64,000 bases of DNA, taken from assembly GCF_041929205.1 (NCBI RefSeq), contig NZ_JBHFNT010000305.1; one strand, 5' to 3'. The position numbers and the translations under genes were made by a program. This stretch comes from Floridanema evergladense (GTDB lineage: Bacteria > Cyanobacteriota > Cyanobacteriia > Cyanobacteriales > Aerosakkonemataceae). A model generated the notes under the pieces. That model searched no databases. It was not told the DNA's origin and was given only the letters and a program-made list of their open reading frames with translations. Position 1 is the stretch's first letter. Each line of letters opens with the position of its first letter. Below are positions 25,391-33,385 of this stretch, one piece after another.

Positions 25391-26311
25391 CTATAAACTT
25401 TGACGCAATTCATCCAAACTATTAACAGTTTTAATTGCTGACTGAATTGCCTCTAATTTTGCCACATCGAGAATTTGACGAATTTCTGGCATTAATTCTA
25501 ATCCCTCCGCACCGAATTTTAGTTCCAAACCTAAAGCAATCCCAGAAAGAAGCCCCTGCTTTAAACCTTGCTGCATCCCTTGCTGTATTCCTTGCTGTAT
25601 TCCTTGCTGCATCCCTTGCTGTATTCCTTGTTGCATCCCTTGTTGCATCCCTTGTTGCAATATTTGTTGATACCAAGGAGATTCATGTAATACTGCCATA
25701 TCCCACCTCATTATTTGCTGAACTAAAGGAATTTCTAACACAAAACTAGCAAAAAAGGCTAACAAAGGTTCTAAATCGTTTAATTTTTCGTCACTTCGCA
25801 AAAATTGTAAAGCTTGTCGCACAACTAATTCTTCACCACCTCCTTTGAGTATGGGAACAAAGGGAATTAGTGAAGTCAGGGGTTGTTGAAAGGCTATTTC
25901 GGCTTCTACTTCCCAAAGGTTAATTACATGATAGTCTTGTCGAGCAATTAAACCTCTAAATTCTGATTCGTAGCGGTTAGTAATTGAGAGGGAAGTTGCT
26001 GGGGGTAAGATATTAATTAATACTGGATAAGTCGGTTTATTATAGTGTTCTTCTGCTAAGGCTGCATAAGCTCTCATTCTTTGCGGCATTTGCGCTTTAT
26101 AACGTAATTGTAACTCGTTGAGAACGAGAAATTCTCCGTCTTCAGGTGTATAAGCACTTACTAATACGTCACTTTCACGACTAATCCATTGGAATTCAGA
26201 GGTGATGATTTCTCTAATTTGGACATCGGGTATTTGTGTTACCCATTGTACCCAACGCTGGGGTGCAAGGCTAATTAGGCGTTTGCTACCGATATCTGCT
26301 GATTTAGGCAT
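25391..26311 (-). CDS. Rpn-like PD-(D/E)XK family protein with Gln-rich repeat
   Basis: A 306-residue member of the Rpn-like transposase/nuclease group. The candidate catalytic set is Asp48 (RESDVLVSAY) and Glu66-x-Gln68 (LVLNELQLRY), and the middle is helical. At about 219-250 lies a run of tetrapeptides QQGM/QQGI, encoded by 12-base tandem repeats, followed by a conserved tail LELKFGAEGLELMPEIRQI. Family members often have similar repeats at this place. No neighbours suggest a function. It differs from the DUF2887-type copy at 14.2 kb. Confidence 0.8.
   Translation of the reverse strand: MPKSADIGSKRLISLAPQRWVQWVTQIPDVQIREIITSEFQWISRESDVLVSAYTPEDGEFLVLNELQLRYKAQMPQRMRAYAALAEEHYNKPTYPVLINILPPATSLSITNRYESEFRGLIARQDYHVINLWEVEAEIAFQQPLTSLIPFVPILKGGGEELVVRQALQFLRSDEKLNDLEPLLAFFASFVLEIPLVQQIMRWDMAVLHESPWYQQILQQGMQQGMQQGIQQGMQQGIQQGIQQGMQQGLKQGLLSGIALGLELKFGAEGLELMPEIRQILDVAKLEAIQSAIKTVNSLDELRQSL
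25566..25660 (-). repeat. 12-base tandem repeat inside the Rpn-like gene
   Basis: About eight units of ccttgctg(c/t)at(c/t)c type encode QQGM or QQGI tetrapeptides on the minus strand. Unit number is likely to vary by slippage, and because units are 12 bases long the frame is kept. Confidence 0.85.
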
Positions 26312-26393
26312 AGTTATACTTTTTTACCAATTAAACCTCTTCTTGGTATTTTGTCCCATATTGTTTCTGTGACTCGACTAAATAAATTTTATT

Positions 26394-27104
26394 TTAATAC
26401 TTTAAATAAAAGTCTTTTATTAAATTCACAAATTCGGCACTGTAAGTATGTCTCGCTGTTTCTATTACGATCGCACTTTCTTGACATTCTAATTGACTTT
26501 TACCAAATTCGAGTAATATGCGTTTGATCGGACTTTCTAAGGTTGATTTTACATGGAGTTTGCACTGACAATAAAATCCCAATTTTTCGGCTTTTTCTTG
26601 AAAAATTTCTGCTTGTTCCGTTGGATAAATTATCGCTAATCTGCCATGTTCACAAAGGAGTTTTTCGGCAGTTTGTAATATTTCTAATTGGTTTAGAAAA
26701 TCAGTATGTCTGGCTAGGGATCTGGCTTCGATCGCAGCTTTGGAAGCATTAATAAAAAATGGGGGATTGGAAATTAACAAATCGTAGCGTTTTGGGCAAT
26801 TAATTGTGTAATTTTGGATAGAATTATGATATACTTGAATACGATTTGACCAAGGAGAATTTTGAATATTCTCTCTGGCTTGATTGCAGGCATCTAAATC
26901 AATTTCTACTGCATCAATTTGGGCGGAGGAACGTTGGGCTAACATTAATGCTATTAAACCTGTTCCTGTACCAATATCAAGAATTTGTTGGGTGTTTGTA
27001 ATGTTTGCCCATGCACCTAATAAAACTCCATCTGTGCCGACTTTCATGGCACAGCGATCGTGAAATACAGTAAATCTTTTAAAGCGAAAGAAAGGATTGG
27101 GCAT
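26394..27104 (-). CDS. tRNA1(Val) adenine-N6 methyltransferase-like (TrmN6/YfiC)
   Basis: A 236-residue SAM-dependent methyltransferase with the YfiC pattern: the N-terminal FRFKRFTVFHDRCAMKVGTD is the signature region, LDIGTGTGLIALMLAQ is the SAM loop, and NPPFF is the catalytic Asn-Pro-Pro-Phe motif of N6-adenine methylation. The enzyme modifies A37 of tRNA-Val in Escherichia coli; the substrate here is inferred. The diguanylate cyclase gene ends upstream with only 6 bases between, so the two are probably co-transcribed. Confidence 0.88.
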   Translation of the reverse strand: MPNPFFRFKRFTVFHDRCAMKVGTDGVLLGAWANITNTQQILDIGTGTGLIALMLAQRSSAQIDAVEIDLDACNQARENIQNSPWSNRIQVYHNSIQNYTINCPKRYDLLISNPPFFINASKAAIEARSLARHTDFLNQLEILQTAEKLLCEHGRLAIIYPTEQAEIFQEKAEKLGFYCQCKLHVKSTLESPIKRILLEFGKSQLECQESAIVIETARHTYSAEFVNLIKDFYLKY

Positions 27105-27110
27105 GAGAAT

Positions 27111-29954
27111 TTATGAATCGGGAATCTCGATAAAAAAACGATTACGCCCGGTTGATTTAGCTTGGTAAAGGGCGCGATCGGCTGCTTCAATTAAATCTAA
27201 AGGGACTGTTTCCAATGTGGGAATTTTTGTGGCAATTCCGATACTGATTGTTACACATTTTGAGACGATGGAAGCAACATGAGGAAGATGCAATTCTTGG
27301 ATAGCTTGTTGAATTTTTTGGGCAACTATTACAGCACCATTACTATCAGTATGGGGTAAAATAATGGCAAATTCTTCGCCACCATAACGGGCTACTAAAT
27401 CGATCGGGCGTTGCACTCCTTTTCTCAAGGCTTGGGCAATAAGTTTTAAGCAAACATCTCCATCGGTGTGACCGTAGTTATCATTATATTGTTTAAAATA
27501 ATCAATGTCACAAAGGAGTAAAGATAAAGGGCGTTGTTCGCGAATTAAACGAGTCCATTCATCAGAAAGTGTACGATCGAAACAGCGGCGATTAGCAACT
27601 TGAGTTAATTGATCGATTAAGGCTAAATTTTCCAGCTGTTTGTTAGCGATTTGTAATTTTTGGTGTAGTTCTGATTGTTGAATTGCGATCGCTACTTGTA
27701 TCGCCAATTGTTGCAGAAGTTCGCTTTCCCAAGGATACCATTGACGCGGGGAACTACAATGATGTGCTACTAACAAACCCCAAAGATTATCACTTTGTAA
27801 AATAGGTACAACTAACTTGGCTCTTACTTGCAATTTTTCCAATAATTCTATATGACAAGGATCGAAACCTGCATGATAAATATCTGGAATTTCTCGAATT
27901 GTATTGTCCTCATATAACTTTCCTTGTCTATCGACAAAATAAGTATCGGTGATTTCCATATTGAGAATTTTTAGCCAACCTTCGGCAACTGATTCTTTAA
28001 CTACTACGCCACTCCAATCGGGATTAAAACGATAGATAATTACTCGATCGGTTTGCAAAAATTGTCTGACTTCATCAACTGTAGTATTTAAAATTTGCTC
28101 TAAATCTAATGATTGACGAATGTGTTGGGCGATCGCATAAATCATCCTTTCCCTTTCCGCTTGTTGTTTTAAAGTTTCTTCCATAAGTTTGCGTTCAGTG
28201 ATATCAGTATTCGTCCCAATCATTCGCAAAGGAACGCCATTTTTTGTGCGCTCAATAACTTTACCACGAGCTAAAATCCATTTATAAGTTCCATCTTTAC
28301 ATTGCAGTCGGTATTCGTTAGTAAACTGTTCTGTTGCCCCGCAAAAATGCTTTTCAAGTTCCTGATAAATTTGTTTAATATCATCAGGATGAACCAAAAT
28401 TTCCCAATCATTTATCTTATTGCCAATTTCATCTCCAGCAAATCCTAACATTTCTTTCCAGCGACCTGATGAGAAAAGTTCTTTTGTTTGAATATTCCAA
28501 TCCCAAACTCCATCTCCGTTTCCTTCTAAGGCATATTGCCAACGCACTTCACTTTCTCGCAATGCTGCTTCAGCTTCGATGCGATCGCTAATATCTTCAG
28601 CAAATGCAAAAACATATTCTTCATCATTAAACTTGATATAATTAGCGCTAATTTCTACTGGGAAAATCTGACCATCTTTTCTTTGATGTCGAGAAATAAA
28701 AGTAATACTTTGGCGTTTTTTAAGTACTTGCCAAGCTTTTGACCATAACTCCTGAGACCAATCTGGATCGAAGTCATAAACGGACATTGATTCTAACTCG
28801 GTACGAGAATAACCTAGCGATCGACAAGCAGCTTGATTAAGGCGCAAAACTTTGCCATTTTTGTCAAACCAAGTTACTGAAAGAGATAAAGATTCAAAAG
28901 AGAAATCAGTTAAGCGGAGAGATTTTTCTAACTGTTTGCGCTGACTAATATCTTCAAAAATATATAATCTGCCAAAATAGCGATCGTAAATATCTCGAAC
29001 TTGACTAGAAAAGCGGCGAATTGTCCGCCCATCTACAAACAGAATTTCATCTTCAATTGTGCAACGGTTTTCTTCACTTTGCAATGGTTTACAACTTTCT
29101 GCAAATGCCGGAACATCCGCAATTAACCGCACGCAATCAGGAATAATATCATTATTTTTTACCTCGCCTCGCTGCATTTTCTCTGCTAAATATTCAATTC
29201 CCCAAATTTCGCAAAAGCGGTAATTAAAATATAAAATTTCATCGTTGCGATTATTCACAACATAAAACCCCAACTGCGAACTATCAGTCATGGAACGCAA
29301 AAGCGCTTCTTGACCGTGCAGTTCTTTTTCAATAACTTGGTGTGCTTGTAAAACAACTTGTTCTGTTTCTAGCAATTTATTCTGTTGTCTTAATTGCTGT
29401 TGCACTTCTAACTGTCGCAAGGCAATTCCTACTTGTGTTGTAATCAATTGCACAAATTTAATTTCTAAAGAATGCCATTGGCGAGGACTGCTGCACTGAT
29501 GAACAATTAATAAACCCCAAATATCAGGAGAAGTGATGACATTTTCTTGCAGTCGTTGGCGCGTCACTAAAATTGGTACAACCAAATTAGCTCGAATTTG
29601 CAAACTGGTTAATAAATCTTTGTAACATTGTTCCAGAGGTTGAGCATCAGTGTCTTCTAAAATACTGATTCGCCCTTGTTGATACTCTGCTTTCCAGTCA
29701 GTATTGAAGCAAGGGTCATAAATTAGTTGTCCGATAATTCCTTGCCATTCGGGACTGACAGACTCTTCTGCTACTACTCCATCTCCATCGGGGAGAAAAC
29801 GGTAGATTACGACGCGATCGCTTCCCAATACTTCCCTAACTTCCTGCGCCGTAAAACTCAAAATCTCACTCAAGTTAAAGTACTGGTGAGTTCGCTGAGT
29901 GAATTCCCTAATGCGATCGAGTATTTGCTCCAAAGTAAAATTAGCACCAGACAT
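27111..29954 (-). CDS. large GAF-PAS-GAF diguanylate cyclase, cyanobacteriochrome-like
   Basis: The frame is 974 residues from a TTG at 30035; the coding start is probably ATG 29954 or 29969, and numbering here follows the longer frame. Order: GAF (about 45-210), PAS at about 245-365, PAS/PAC at about 375-485, PAS/PAC at about 495-615, second GAF (about 630-795) and GGDEF (about 805-970) with GGEEF 885-889 and inhibitory site R876-x-x-D879. The second GAF has Cys727-His728 in GFDPCHIELLEKLQ, the canonical bilin-binding pair of cyanobacteriochromes. The first GAF has Cys137-Tyr138 at the matching place. A light-tuned c-di-GMP synthase is therefore inferred. It is co-directional with the TrmN6-like gene. 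Confidence 0.9.
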   Translation of the reverse strand: MSGANFTLEQILDRIREFTQRTHQYFNLSEILSFTAQEVREVLGSDRVVIYRFLPDGDGVVAEESVSPEWQGIIGQLIYDPCFNTDWKAEYQQGRISILEDTDAQPLEQCYKDLLTSLQIRANLVVPILVTRQRLQENVITSPDIWGLLIVHQCSSPRQWHSLEIKFVQLITTQVGIALRQLEVQQQLRQQNKLLETEQVVLQAHQVIEKELHGQEALLRSMTDSSQLGFYVVNNRNDEILYFNYRFCEIWGIEYLAEKMQRGEVKNNDIIPDCVRLIADVPAFAESCKPLQSEENRCTIEDEILFVDGRTIRRFSSQVRDIYDRYFGRLYIFEDISQRKQLEKSLRLTDFSFESLSLSVTWFDKNGKVLRLNQAACRSLGYSRTELESMSVYDFDPDWSQELWSKAWQVLKKRQSITFISRHQRKDGQIFPVEISANYIKFNDEEYVFAFAEDISDRIEAEAALRESEVRWQYALEGNGDGVWDWNIQTKELFSSGRWKEMLGFAGDEIGNKINDWEILVHPDDIKQIYQELEKHFCGATEQFTNEYRLQCKDGTYKWILARGKVIERTKNGVPLRMIGTNTDITERKLMEETLKQQAERERMIYAIAQHIRQSLDLEQILNTTVDEVRQFLQTDRVIIYRFNPDWSGVVVKESVAEGWLKILNMEITDTYFVDRQGKLYEDNTIREIPDIYHAGFDPCHIELLEKLQVRAKLVVPILQSDNLWGLLVAHHCSSPRQWYPWESELLQQLAIQVAIAIQQSELHQKLQIANKQLENLALIDQLTQVANRRCFDRTLSDEWTRLIREQRPLSLLLCDIDYFKQYNDNYGHTDGDVCLKLIAQALRKGVQRPIDLVARYGGEEFAIILPHTDSNGAVIVAQKIQQAIQELHLPHVASIVSKCVTISIGIATKIPTLETVPLDLIEAADRALYQAKSTGRNRFFIEIPDS

Positions 29955-30210
29955 ATAACTAAGGAACATAGTAATAATAGTAAGATCTACTGTACTATTT
30001 AATACAATTTTTTTCGATAAACTCGTTCTATGCAAAATTGCACATAAAATAACACATAACTTAGGTAAATTTTATAAAAATTCGTAAGAAGTATAATATC
30101 GGTCAATTACTATGCGTCTAAAGTAAATTTTCTAGTATGAGGAAATAACCAACTTTGATTGCTAAAAGTTTTAATGCTAAATTTTTCGATATCGAACAAT
30201 AAGCGTTACA

Positions 30211-30244
30211 GAGATATGGCTGTGATTTAATTAAGCCATATCTC
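30211..30244. terminator. hairpin downstream of the Rieske gene
   Basis: gagatatggct and agccatatctc form an 11-bp perfect stem with a 12-base loop. It lies 15 bases after the Rieske stop on the minus strand. No T-run follows, so termination is plausible but not proved. Confidence 0.5.
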
Positions 30245-30258
30245 AGAACCGATCGACA

Positions 30259-30726
30259 CTAAGCAGTTGCTTTCACCACAACAGAACTACCATCAATTTT
30301 CGCTTGGTAAGTTGCCAAAGGTTTCTTAGCTGGCCCTTGTAAAACTTTACCATCTGCGCTATATTCTGCATCATGGCAAGGACAATCAAACATCTTTTCG
30401 CTTTTCTTCCATTTGACTGTACAACCGTCATGTGTACAAGTAGGATTAACAGCGATTAAACTGTTAGAATCATTGGGATTTCTAATTACTAAAACAGGGC
30501 CAACAGGAGATTTTTTATTGAGAATTTGCCCATCTTTGTCTAGTGCTGCTACCGTACCAACGGATTTAAAACCGCTAGATTGAGCAATAGTAGAAGATGT
30601 ATTTGTTAGGGGAGTTTCTGCGTTAGCTGAATTGTGAGAGTCGGGTAAACAAGTGGCGATCGCCACTGGTAAAGAACTCGCCACTGCGCCAACACCTACC
30701 CAGCCTAAAAATTCACGACGATTCAT
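30259..30726 (-). CDS. Rieske 2Fe-2S protein with Tat-like signal
   Basis: A 155-residue protein carrying a Rieske iron-sulfur centre. The N-terminus MNRREFLGWVGVGAVASS resembles a twin-arginine signal. Cluster ligands are Cys97-Thr-His99 and Cys115-Pro-Cys117-His118 (CTHDGC and CPCHDAEY), with Cys102 and Cys117 for the disulfide. It is shorter than petC and lacks the long transmembrane N-terminus of the cytochrome b6f Rieske protein, so it is a separate, lumen- or periplasm-facing electron carrier. The ATG at 30726 follows GGGAAAAG. The PepSY-like gene lies about 140 bases upstream on the same strand. Confidence 0.9.
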   Translation of the reverse strand: MNRREFLGWVGVGAVASSLPVAIATCLPDSHNSANAETPLTNTSSTIAQSSGFKSVGTVAALDKDGQILNKKSPVGPVLVIRNPNDSNSLIAVNPTCTHDGCTVKWKKSEKMFDCPCHDAEYSADGKVLQGPAKKPLATYQAKIDGSSVVVKATA

Positions 30727-30863
30727 AGTCTTTTCCCATGATTTATTTAGAAAAACTAGCAATAGAGAAGTGTTTAGTGCGATTCAGAAGCGATCGACAA
30801 CTAAATACTTCTCTTTAAACTATACTACTTTTTCCAATAGCTTTCGGGAAATAAGATTTAACA

Positions 30864-31148
30864 TTAGTTGTTTGGATTGTCGGAAGAACGGCGTTTATTA
30901 AATAAACCAGTCATACTCAAACCAGTTACTAGTAAGCCAATTAATCCCAAACCGTTTAAAACTGGGTAAATCTTGTCTAAATGGATGATTTTCATAGTGT
31001 GAATTCCCATCAAAAACCGGGATATTTCTTCTTCTTGGAACCATTCAAACAGAATGGTATAGACTACCCCAGTAATTACGGTTAGAATTAATGGCAGGGA
31101 AGTGGCGATCGCAATTTGCCGATGATACTTCCGAAAAATTCGATTCAT
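30864..31148 (-). CDS. small PepSY-type membrane protein
   Basis: A 94-residue protein with two membrane segments, starting MNRIFRKYHRQIAIATSLPL. The pattern matches the ends of PepSY-associated membrane proteins (the RxxHRxIA opening and GLIGLLVTGLSMTGLF close), but it is much shorter than full-length PepSY_TM proteins. The ATG at 31148 is preceded by GAGGGAG. Its position just ahead of a Rieske gene suggests a redox or metal-handling role in the membrane. Confidence 0.65.
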   Translation of the reverse strand: MNRIFRKYHRQIAIATSLPLILTVITGVVYTILFEWFQEEEISRFLMGIHTMKIIHLDKIYPVLNGLGLIGLLVTGLSMTGLFNKRRSSDNPNN

Positions 31149-31263
31149 AAACTCCCTCAAAAATTAACAGAAAATCTGATTTTAAAGTAAGCAAGTAGAG
31201 TGCATCAGACTTAATAAATTAGTAAAAACTAGCAAGTGTAATATCTGAAGCACCCTGCACAAC

Positions 31264-31767
31264 CTAATTAAACCTAGCCAACAATTCTGCACGGGATAAA
31301 TTCAACAACAAAGCAGGTGAATCTGCTGGCGGTAATGCCAACAAAGGCTCAATAATTGCAGTTAGTTCCTCATCCAATTCCCCAAACTTAGCCCTCAATA
31401 AATTTTCCACAAAAATTCGCTGTCCTTGGTCAATACCTCGCTGAGTAGCTTCAGCTAAACGTTGTTCGTAAATTGGTGACAAACGCATAATTAAATTTTC
31501 CTCCTCTGGTGCTAAATTTTGGTTTACTTCTAATATAGCCTTGAGGTTACTTAATAACTCCAAAACCACAATTCGCAAGGGGTCATTTTCTGGAAGTTCT
31601 GCTAATTGATCGATTGCTTGTTCCTGCACTCTCCCCTTGCCTAAAATTCGTAACCAAAGTGTTTCCGGGGTTGGCGGTAATTGGTGAATTACCACTATTC
31701 CCGTTTTCAAATGTGCGGGAAGAAAATAAACTCCGCTTAAATACTTCCTTTTTCTAGTAACTACTGA
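31264..31767 (-). pseudogene. 5'-truncated Rpn/DUF4351-like gene
   Basis: The frame encodes the C-terminal part of an Rpn-like/DUF4351 protein: LKTGIVVIHQLPPTPETLWL, then a helical middle and an end FGELDEELTAIIEPLLALPP that matches full-length family members. The N-terminal nuclease half is absent. The open frame starts immediately after a TAA (31768-31770), and a GCGTAGCCTGCCGTAGGCAT-type dispersed repeat lies just upstream of that point. A TTG at 31710 could start a 148-residue product, but the loss of the catalytic half makes it a remnant. Confidence 0.75.
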
Positions 31768-31780
31768 TTACTTAAAATTT

Positions 31781-31812
31781 GCGTTGGCGTAGCCTGCCGT
31801 AGGCATATCGCC
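31781..31812. repeat. GCGTAGCC-TGCCGTAGGCAT-type dispersed repeat
   Basis: A copy of a common cyanobacterial palindromic repeat (core ggcgtagcctgccgtaggca). A related copy at 47932-47963 sits on a glycosyltransferase stop codon. This copy marks the broken end of the Rpn-like remnant. Confidence 0.7.
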
Positions 31813-31906
31813 TAATTTCCACCCTAAGATAGATGTAAGAAACAGTTCTAATCCATGAAGATGATAACTTTAATTCTTTCGCTCTGCAAACTGAATCTAC
31901 ACAGCC

Positions 31907-32290
31907 ATGCAAAAATATATTCCTCTGATAGCAAGGGCTTTTCTTGCCGCAATTTTTCTGAAATCTGCTTTCGATAAAATCACAGGTTTTGCGGGAACAC
32001 AAAAATATATGGCGCAGAATGGTATTCCGTTACAGTTAACAGGTTTGTTGTTGGTGGGTGCGATCGTATTTGAACTTTTAGGCGGTTTTTCAGTGTTACT
32101 TGGTTATAAAGCCCGTTGGGGAAGCATTCTCTTAATCATCTTTTTAATCCCCGCAACTTTGATTTTCCACACTAATTTTGCTGACAGAATGCAAGTAATT
32201 CAATTTATGAAAAACTTGGCAATTTTAGGCGGATTATTAATGGTGTATTATTATGGTTCTGGGCAAATTAGTTTGGATGAAAAAATCTAG
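31907..32290 (+). CDS. DoxX family membrane protein
   Basis: A 127-residue integral membrane protein of the DoxX family with four hydrophobic segments. Opening MQKYIPLIARAFLAAIFLKS and the loop GFAGTQKYMAQNGIP match the family. Members have been linked to quinone or thiosulfate chemistry and to redox stress; the role here is unknown. It converges on the SMR-type gene. Confidence 0.88.
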   Translation: MQKYIPLIARAFLAAIFLKSAFDKITGFAGTQKYMAQNGIPLQLTGLLLVGAIVFELLGGFSVLLGYKARWGSILLIIFLIPATLIFHTNFADRMQVIQFMKNLAILGGLLMVYYYGSGQISLDEKI

Positions 32291-32361
32291 TTTTAAGCGG
32301 GTTTTGCAATAAATCAATTAATCATAGTAGTTCTTCTAGACTAACTATGGGAAAGACAATC

Positions 32362-32700
32362 TCAGCTAATTTTGCCAAAGGCGATCGCAATAATCCCACT
32401 AATCATTAATCCCACACCTATCCATCCCACAGAAGAAACTGGTTCCCTTAAAATAATTGCCCCTGACATTGTTGTTGCCAAAACAGTTAATCCAATAACC
32501 ACTGGATAAGCTACAGATAAATTGAACTTGCCTAAAACCAAAATATAAAATATCGTGCTGACTCCGTAAGCAGCTAGACCACCAAATAAATATATATTCA
32601 GAGGATTTTGTCCCGCACCCAGTTTTAATAGCGTTTGCGCCCCACTGTTTAGAGCAACTGAGAGCAGGATTAAAATAAAAAATACAAAATTACTTGGCAT
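32362..32700 (-). CDS. SMR/EmrE-like small transporter
   Basis: A 112-residue protein with four hydrophobic segments and an N-terminal polar residue cluster (NSGAQTLLKLGA). The length, TM number and end (GWIGVGLMISGIIAIAFG) fit the SMR/EamA-like superfamily. A similar half-size protein serves undecaprenyl-phosphate-linked sugar flipping (ArnE/ArnF type) in other bacteria, and that alternative is plausible because it lies beside polysaccharide genes. The start has AAGGAC upstream. The glutamate typical of EmrE drug pumps is not evident in segment 1. Confidence 0.75.
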   Translation of the reverse strand: MPSNFVFFILILLSVALNSGAQTLLKLGAGQNPLNIYLFGGLAAYGVSTIFYILVLGKFNLSVAYPVVIGLTVLATTMSGAIILREPVSSVGWIGVGLMISGIIAIAFGKIS

Positions 32701-32741
32701 AATTAATGTCCTTGCTGATTAGTTTTAGAAACCGTATGTAC

Positions 32742-32785
32742 CCCCCGTTGTAGGGGTAATTCATGAATTACCCCTACAACGGGGG
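32742..32785. repeat. 44-base perfect palindrome
   Basis: The 22-base half ending gtaggggtaattca is followed directly by its exact reverse complement. The core type GTAGGGG(C/T)AATTCATGAATT is a widespread cyanobacterial short palindrome. It may form a cruciform or, if transcribed, a strong hairpin between the SMR gene and yqeG. Confidence 0.9.
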
Positions 32786-32824
32786 CATTCATCCGACATT
32801 TGTAGGTAAAGATTTTTTGCCATT

Positions 32825-33349
32825 TCAAGTCTGATAAGAATTAGCATCAAAATCTTCCAGTTCGTGCTCCAAAGGATAAGGTGTTTGTACTCTTTTTCCG
32901 AATAGCTTTTCCCACCAGCGAAAAGGATGGGGAAGTGTAGCTACTTGGATACTAGGACAACCGACGAGCCATGCTCCTAAAACATCTGTATGACGACTAT
33001 CACCAATCACAACTACTTGTTTTGGTTTTAGTTTCATGACTTTGAGCGCTTTCCAAAAGGCAAAGGGAAATGGTTTCTTAGCTGGATTAATAGCTGGTAT
33101 ATCCAATCGATAAGTCCAGTATCTTACTCGGTAGCGACGCTTGCCATTGGAGAGGATATAAAACTTGAATCCTGCTAGTTTTGCTTGTTGAATCCAAGCT
33201 TCTGCACCAGGAGATAGATAGCGATCGTCCTCAGAAACAATCGTATTATCCAAATCTAAGATTACACCTCTGATTCCAGAGGCTTCTAATAATTCAAGTT
33301 TGATTGTCGCCAACCGATATTCGGTTTTTGGAAAATAGTACTTTCCCAC
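32825..33349 (-). CDS. YqeG family HAD IIIA phosphatase
   Basis: A HAD phosphatase of the YqeG/phosphatidylglycerophosphatase-like group with 174 residues from the preferred GTG at 33349 (GAGGATCGAG just upstream); a TTG at 33361 gives four residues more. The nucleophile motif is LDLDNTIV, and the acid loop GDSRHTDVLGA is near residue 120. Homologues dephosphorylate a phosphoglycerol lipid or related substrates. The phosphoribosyltransferase-like gene lies upstream (its stop is 24-36 bases before this start), suggesting a pair acting on a polyprenyl-phosphate sugar. Confidence 0.88.
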   Translation of the reverse strand: MGKYYFPKTEYRLATIKLELLEASGIRGVILDLDNTIVSEDDRYLSPGAEAWIQQAKLAGFKFYILSNGKRRYRVRYWTYRLDIPAINPAKKPFPFAFWKALKVMKLKPKQVVVIGDSRHTDVLGAWLVGCPSIQVATLPHPFRWWEKLFGKRVQTPYPLEHELEDFDANSYQT

Positions 33350-33385
33350 CTCGATCCTCAACTTCTTGGTGAATAGAACAACAAC

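Noticed and set aside
25566..25660. Possible CRISPR-like array
   Set aside because: The units are 12-base in-frame codon repeats without spacers inside a coding gene.
30763..30863. Possible additional small gene between the Rieske and PepSY-like genes
   Set aside because: No open frame with a ribosome site was found; the stretch is a plain intergenic gap.
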